From Planctomycetota bacterium (lineage in GTDB: Bacteria > Planctomycetota > UBA1135 > UBA2386), in assembly GCA_947455805.1 (NCBI GenBank), contig CANGSN010000079.1:1-9647 (forward strand): a DNA stretch of 9,647 nt. The letters run 5' to 3'. The notes beneath the pieces were generated by a model. That model saw only the letters and a list, made by a program, of their open reading frames with translations. It had not been told where the DNA came from and ran no database searches. Numbering within the stretch: the stretch's first letter is position 1; each line of letters starts with the position of its first letter. A program made the position numbers and the translations under genes. Positions 7,151 to 9,647 of the stretch are shown one piece after another.

Positions 7151-7178
7151 TTGAAAAGTGCTCGCCGACCGCTACTGT
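7151..7178 (+). promoter_or_regulatory. Sigma70-type promoter of tRNA-Leu
   Basis: TTGAAA (7151-7156), a 16-nt spacer and TACTGT (7173-7178) form a good -35/-10 pair. The -10 ends 17 nt before the mature tRNA 5' end, leaving room for a short 5' leader removed by RNase P. It is the best promoter match in the window and serves as a local reference for what a -10 looks like in this genome (GCTAC, two bases, T). Confidence 0.7.
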
Positions 7179-7195
7179 CCCCGCCCTCGCTGAAC

Positions 7196-7283
7196 GCCCA
7201 GGTGGCGGAATTGGCAGACGCACTAGCTTGAGGTGCTAGCGCCCCAAAAGGGCTTGCAGGTTCAAATCCTGTCCTGGGCACCA
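7196..7283 (+). tRNA. tRNA-Leu (anticodon GAG)
   Basis: A complete class II tRNA is folded by eye. The acceptor stem is GCCCAGG (7196-7202) with CCTGGGC (7273-7279), then discriminator A7280 and encoded CCA 7281-7283. The anticodon stem is CTAGC/GCTAG around the loop TTGAGGT, with anticodon GAG at 7230-7232, which reads the leucine codons CUC and CUU. A long variable arm (about 7240-7254, GCCC/GGGC stem) is as expected for leucine tRNAs. The T-arm is GCAGG TTCAAAT CCTGT. The encoded CCA means end repair is not needed for first maturation. It stands alone, 88 nt after the preceding CDS, with its own promoter. Confidence 0.97.
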
Positions 7284-7284
7284 T

Positions 7285-7319
7285 CTTCGCCGACCCGGCT
7301 CGCCGGCGTCGCCGCGAAG
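7285..7319 (+). terminator. Interrupted hairpin directly after tRNA-Leu
   Basis: CTTCGC-CGAC-CCGG (7285-7298) pairs with CCGG-GTCG-GCGAAG (7303-7319, with small bulges at 7307 and 7312-7313) around the loop CTCG. The 14 base pairs start one base after the encoded CCA. There is no T-tract after it, so it is at best a weak or factor-assisted terminator. It may instead mark the 3' processing point of the tRNA precursor. Confidence 0.4.
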
Positions 7320-7440
7320 GCAACGTTCGCGAGATCGCCCTGGTCGCAGGCGCCCTGCTGGGTTGGGCTGGATCGGCCTGGTGGCGAATGCCCGGTTCCT
7401 CCCTAAGGCGGTGGACCAGTTCCCTCCGATACCGACGCGC

Positions 7441-8151
7441 ATGCGGGCGAGGTCGAGGAACGAGCACCGGCAGCGTGGCTTCACGCTGCTCGAGCTGATG
7501 ATCGTCACGGCGATCCTGTCGATCGTGGCCTCGATCGGGGTGCCCAACTACGTCGCGGCGCTGCGCACCGCCCGCATCGGCAAGACCCGCCACGAGCTGG
7601 TCACCATCTCTCACGCCATCGACGCCTACGCGGGCGCCAACGGCGGGCAATTGCCGTTGACGCTGCACCAGGTCGGTTTCGGCGGCAAGCGCGACCCGTG
7701 GGGCTTGCCCTACTGCTACCTGAACTACGCGGCTGGCTCCGGCGACGGCCTCGACTGGGCCATCGCGGCCGGCATCGTCGACCCCAGCGCCTTGCAGAAG
7801 CCCTCCGGCGATCCCGAGAAGGAGTCGGGGCGGGAGATCTTCTCCGACGCCTACCTGGAGAAGCTGAAGATCCACTACGGCTCGGAGTGGTACGAGAAGT
7901 TCCTCGCCACGCAGGCCGCCGAGATCACGCGGGCCGCCAGTGCCGAAGGCAGCACCGGGATCTTCGTCGGCGTCGATCCCGAGACCACGCGCCGGCGCGA
8001 CCGCTACATGTTCCCGCTGAACACGGACTACGACCTGTTCAGCCTCGGCTCCGACGGGCGCACCGCGGTGTCGCTCGGCGACACGCTCGGCCGCGACGAC
8101 GTGATCCGGGCCAACAACGGCGGCTTCTTCGGGGTCGCCGCGGAGTACTGA
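7441..8151 (+). CDS. Type II secretion/type IV pilus-like pseudopilin (GspG-like)
   Basis: This is a 236-residue prepilin-type protein. The basic leader ends in QRG, giving a prepilin peptidase site Gly13/Phe14. The mature start FTLLELMIV carries Glu at mature position 5, and the hydrophobic helix runs to about residue 38 with PNY after it, as in GspG. DPWGLPY (85-91) and DYDLFSLGSDG (196-206) are the conserved GspG-type landmarks, and the end (DTLGRDDV) resembles the calcium-site region. Between those landmarks lie about 100 residues, far more than usual in GspG, including an acidic/helical part around SDAYLEKLKIHYGSEWYEKF. It probably assembles into a pseudopilus or pilus at the inner membrane after peptidase processing; no secretion ATPase or PilC-like gene is in the window. 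I chose ATG 7441, which gives a normal 13-residue leader; an upstream in-frame ATG at 7363 would add 26 residues. No Shine-Dalgarno sequence is visible. Confidence 0.88.
   Translation: MRARSRNEHRQRGFTLLELMIVTAILSIVASIGVPNYVAALRTARIGKTRHELVTISHAIDAYAGANGGQLPLTLHQVGFGGKRDPWGLPYCYLNYAAGSGDGLDWAIAAGIVDPSALQKPSGDPEKESGREIFSDAYLEKLKIHYGSEWYEKFLATQAAEITRAASAEGSTGIFVGVDPETTRRRDRYMFPLNTDYDLFSLGSDGRTAVSLGDTLGRDDVIRANNGGFFGVAAEY
8142..8145 (+). promoter_or_regulatory. Ribosome binding site for the HAMP-like protein gene
   Basis: GGAG at 8142-8145 lies in the last codons of the pseudopilin gene, 8 nt before ATG 8154, which itself is 2 nt after the pseudopilin stop. It fixes the start and indicates coupled translation. 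Confidence 0.65.
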
Positions 8152-8153
8152 CC

Positions 8154-8792
8154 ATGCCTCGCCCGTTCGTTCGCCGTCGCTACATCGTCGACTGGAAGTT
8201 GCAGGGCAGCCTGTGCCTGCATGGTTTGCTCTACGGCATGCTGGTGCTGGTGGCGATCGGCGGCGGCATCTTCCTGCCGCTGTTGTGGAACCTCGGCGAC
8301 TCGAACAACGTGGCCGGCCTCGAGGAGCAGGCGATCGTCATGATCTACCTGCACGAACGCTTCTGGCTGCTGGCCGCCGCGTGTGCGGCGATCGTCGTGC
8401 TCGGCGCGATCAAGTTCTCGCACCGCATCGCCGGCCCGCTCGTTCGCTACAAGCGCAACCTGCGCTGGCTGGCCGACGGCAAGATGCCGCCGCCGTTGCG
8501 CACGCGCGACGGGGACTACCTGAAGGAGGAGGTCGCCTGCCTGAACGCCGCCGTCGCCGGCGTCGCCCAGCGCGTCGAAGCGATCCGCAAGGCGCACCGG
8601 GCGATGCGCCGCGAACTGCTCGCGTTGGCGGGCGGCGGGGTCGGTCCGGCGGCGGCTCCGTATGCCGCGTTGCTGGCCGCCGACGCGGAGCTGTCGCAGA
8701 AGCTCGAGGGCTTCCGCGAGGTCGAATCGGGCGACGAGCTCGTCGCCGTGCCGGCGGCGACGCCGGCGCTGGCGTCGGGGGAAGGGAGCTGA
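8154..8792 (+). CDS. Two-helix membrane protein with HAMP-like region and no output domain
   Basis: This is a 212-residue protein. A basic N-terminus (RPFVRRRY) precedes a hydrophobic segment at about 18-44. A short outside loop (about 45-67) and a second hydrophobic segment (about 70-87) follow. Next comes FSHRIAGPLVRYKRNLRWLADGK (start at 88), which has the features of a HAMP linker: the Pro in the first helix, then a connector with RTRDGDYLKEEVACLNAAV as the second helix (to about 140). The C-terminal 70 residues are a predicted coiled-coil-like helix ending in an Ala/Pro/Glu-rich tail; no kinase, GGDEF, EAL or MCP signalling domain is present. It is likely an inner-membrane protein that transmits or receives conformational signals, perhaps as a partner of the sensor encoded next door or the pseudopilin before it; both links are inference from gene order (2-nt and 1-nt gaps). 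Small HAMP-like proteins of this type are common beside pilin-like genes in some high-GC genomes, by recollection only. Confidence 0.82.
   Translation: MPRPFVRRRYIVDWKLQGSLCLHGLLYGMLVLVAIGGGIFLPLLWNLGDSNNVAGLEEQAIVMIYLHERFWLLAAACAAIVVLGAIKFSHRIAGPLVRYKRNLRWLADGKMPPPLRTRDGDYLKEEVACLNAAVAGVAQRVEAIRKAHRAMRRELLALAGGGVGPAAAPYAALLAADAELSQKLEGFREVESGDELVAVPAATPALASGEGS
8784..8788 (+). promoter_or_regulatory. Ribosome binding site deciding the sensor GTG start
   Basis: GGGAG at 8784-8788 is 5 nt before GTG 8794, just inside the end of the preceding gene. It is the main reason to accept the GTG as the start of the sensor gene, whose first ATG is much further in. Confidence 0.7.
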
Positions 8793-8793
8793 C

Positions 8794-9647
8794 GTGATCG
8801 CGAACGCCGTGCCCAGCGCCGCTCCGCGCGCCAGCGGCGTGCTGACGTCGCGCATCGGTCGGCGGTTCGTGCTGCTGTTCACCTTCTGCGCGTTGCTGCC
8901 GTTGCTGGCCTTCGCCTGGCTCGCCCTGCAGGCGGCCAGCGAACGGCTGCGCACCGACTTGCGCACCTCGCTGCACGAAGGGGCCAAGACCGCGGGCATG
9001 GGCATCGCGGCGCGGTTGAGCCAGGTCGCCGGCGACCTGGCGCTGGCGGCCGAATGGGCGCAGCGGTGGAGCCGCGACGTCGCCGCCGGCGAAGCGTCGC
9101 TGGCGCGCCACGTCGGCGAACGTTGCGACGCCGTCTGGCTGCTCGTCGACGACCAGGCGCTGTCGCTGGCCGGCATGGCGCCGACCGCGCTGACGCCGTG
9201 GACGGCCGCCGAACTCGCGCACCTCGGCGCCGGCAAGCCGCTGGCGCGATTGGTCGGCACGCCGCCGCAGCTGCTGCTGGCGCGGGTAGTCGACCCGGCG
9301 AACCCGCAGCGCGCGCAGGTGGTGGCTTCGGTGCGCAACACCTGGTTCTGGGACCCGGACGAACTGCGGGTGCCCGGCAGCGAGGTCGCCGTCTACGACC
9401 ACGAGTGGCGCTTGTTGTTCCACACGTTCCTGACGCCGCCGCCGGCCGCACCGCTGGTCGAGAGCGCGGCCGTCAGTTCGGCCTCGGGTACCGTCGAATG
9501 GGCGCCGGACGACGAACGTCACCTCGCGCGCTACTGGCGGGCGTTCCTGCGGCCGCAGTACGGCTGCGACGTGTTCGTCGTGCAGTCGCGGACGTTGCGC
9601 GACGCGCTGGCGGTCGGCGACGCGTTCCGCCGCACCCTGCTGCTCAC
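8794..9647 (+). CDS. N-terminal part of a membrane sensor protein, cut by the window end
   Basis: The frame runs from GTG 8794 with no stop to the end of the window, giving 284 complete codons. The N-terminus has SRIGRRFVLLFTFCALLPLL, a short basic segment leading into a transmembrane helix at about 24-47. A long region outside the membrane follows, beginning with a helix (ASERLRTDLRTSLHEGAKTAG) and then mixed alpha/beta sequence including VWLLVDDQAL and EVAVYDHEWRLLF, a pattern that fits a periplasmic Cache/PAS-like ligand-binding domain. The last residues (AFRRTLLL) look like the start of a second membrane helix. Proteins with this beginning usually continue into HAMP plus a GGDEF/EAL, histidine kinase or phosphatase output domain; which one cannot be seen here. 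It starts 1 nt after the HAMP-like gene stop, so the two are probably made together. The strong G/C third-position bias and the Shine-Dalgarno sequence support the frame over the long opposite-strand frames. Confidence 0.85.
   Translation, partial: MIANAVPSAAPRASGVLTSRIGRRFVLLFTFCALLPLLAFAWLALQAASERLRTDLRTSLHEGAKTAGMGIAARLSQVAGDLALAAEWAQRWSRDVAAGEASLARHVGERCDAVWLLVDDQALSLAGMAPTALTPWTAAELAHLGAGKPLARLVGTPPQLLLARVVDPANPQRAQVVASVRNTWFWDPDELRVPGSEVAVYDHEWRLLFHTFLTPPPAAPLVESAAVSSASGTVEWAPDDERHLARYWRAFLRPQYGCDVFVVQSRTLRDALAVGDAFRRTLLL

Noticed and set aside
7196..7440. tRNA-Leu as an integration site for a mobile element
   Set aside because: No integrase gene and no repeated copy of the tRNA 3' end were found downstream in the window.
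5644..7875. Very long minus-strand open frame opposite the 715-residue protein, tRNA and pseudopilin
   Set aside because: It crosses a tRNA gene and two well-supported genes, is His/Arg/Val-rich with no domain, and arises from the G/C-rich third positions of the opposite strand.
8028..9522. Long minus-strand open frames opposite the HAMP-like and sensor genes
   Set aside because: The translations are Arg/Ala/Pro-rich; the plus strand carries membrane helices, ribosome binding sites and tight operon spacing that explain the region better.

Overview
The window is strongly GC-rich, and third codon positions are almost all G or C. It looks like chromosomal DNA of a Gram-negative-type bacterium: there is a prepilin-type pseudopilin, a tRNA-Leu with an encoded CCA end, and several membrane-anchored proteins. 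The phylum cannot be fixed from sequence alone. A high-GC planctomycete, myxobacterium or similar lineage is plausible, but that is inference.

Layout, left to right. (1) The 3' end of an unrecognised CDS (3-350, +), then a gene-free stretch ending in a strong hairpin followed by T residues (569-609). (2) An HD-domain phosphohydrolase of the SAMHD1/dGTPase-like class (644-1987, +). (3) Converging on it, a three-gene minus-strand operon read from 4854 down to 2004: an aspartate-aminotransferase-family PLP enzyme, a translationally coupled protein joining an OB-fold-like region to a DEDDy 3'-5' exonuclease domain, and a small four-helix membrane protein. (4) Divergent from that operon, a 715-residue membrane-anchored protein of unknown function (4960-7107, +). 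(5) tRNA-Leu(GAG) with a recognisable sigma70-type promoter (7151-7283). (6) A tightly packed plus-strand operon: a type II secretion/type IV pilus-like pseudopilin (7441-8151), a two-helix HAMP-like membrane protein without an output domain (8154-8792), and the N-terminal half of a membrane sensor protein that starts at GTG 8794 and runs off the window.

A pattern cuts across the genes. The four genes that appear to begin transcription units (starts 644, 4854, 4960, 7441) lack a Shine-Dalgarno sequence, and three or four of them carry a -10-like hexamer only 7-10 nt before the start codon. The four genes inside operons (starts 3670, 2561, 8154, 8794) all have GGAG 5-8 nt upstream. This suggests leaderless mRNAs for first genes and SD-led initiation for downstream genes.

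No insertion sequence, CRISPR array, integrase or recognisable defence island is present. The parts most worth following up are the leaderless pattern, the OB-fold/exonuclease architecture, the pseudopilin-HAMP-sensor operon and the unknown 715-residue protein.
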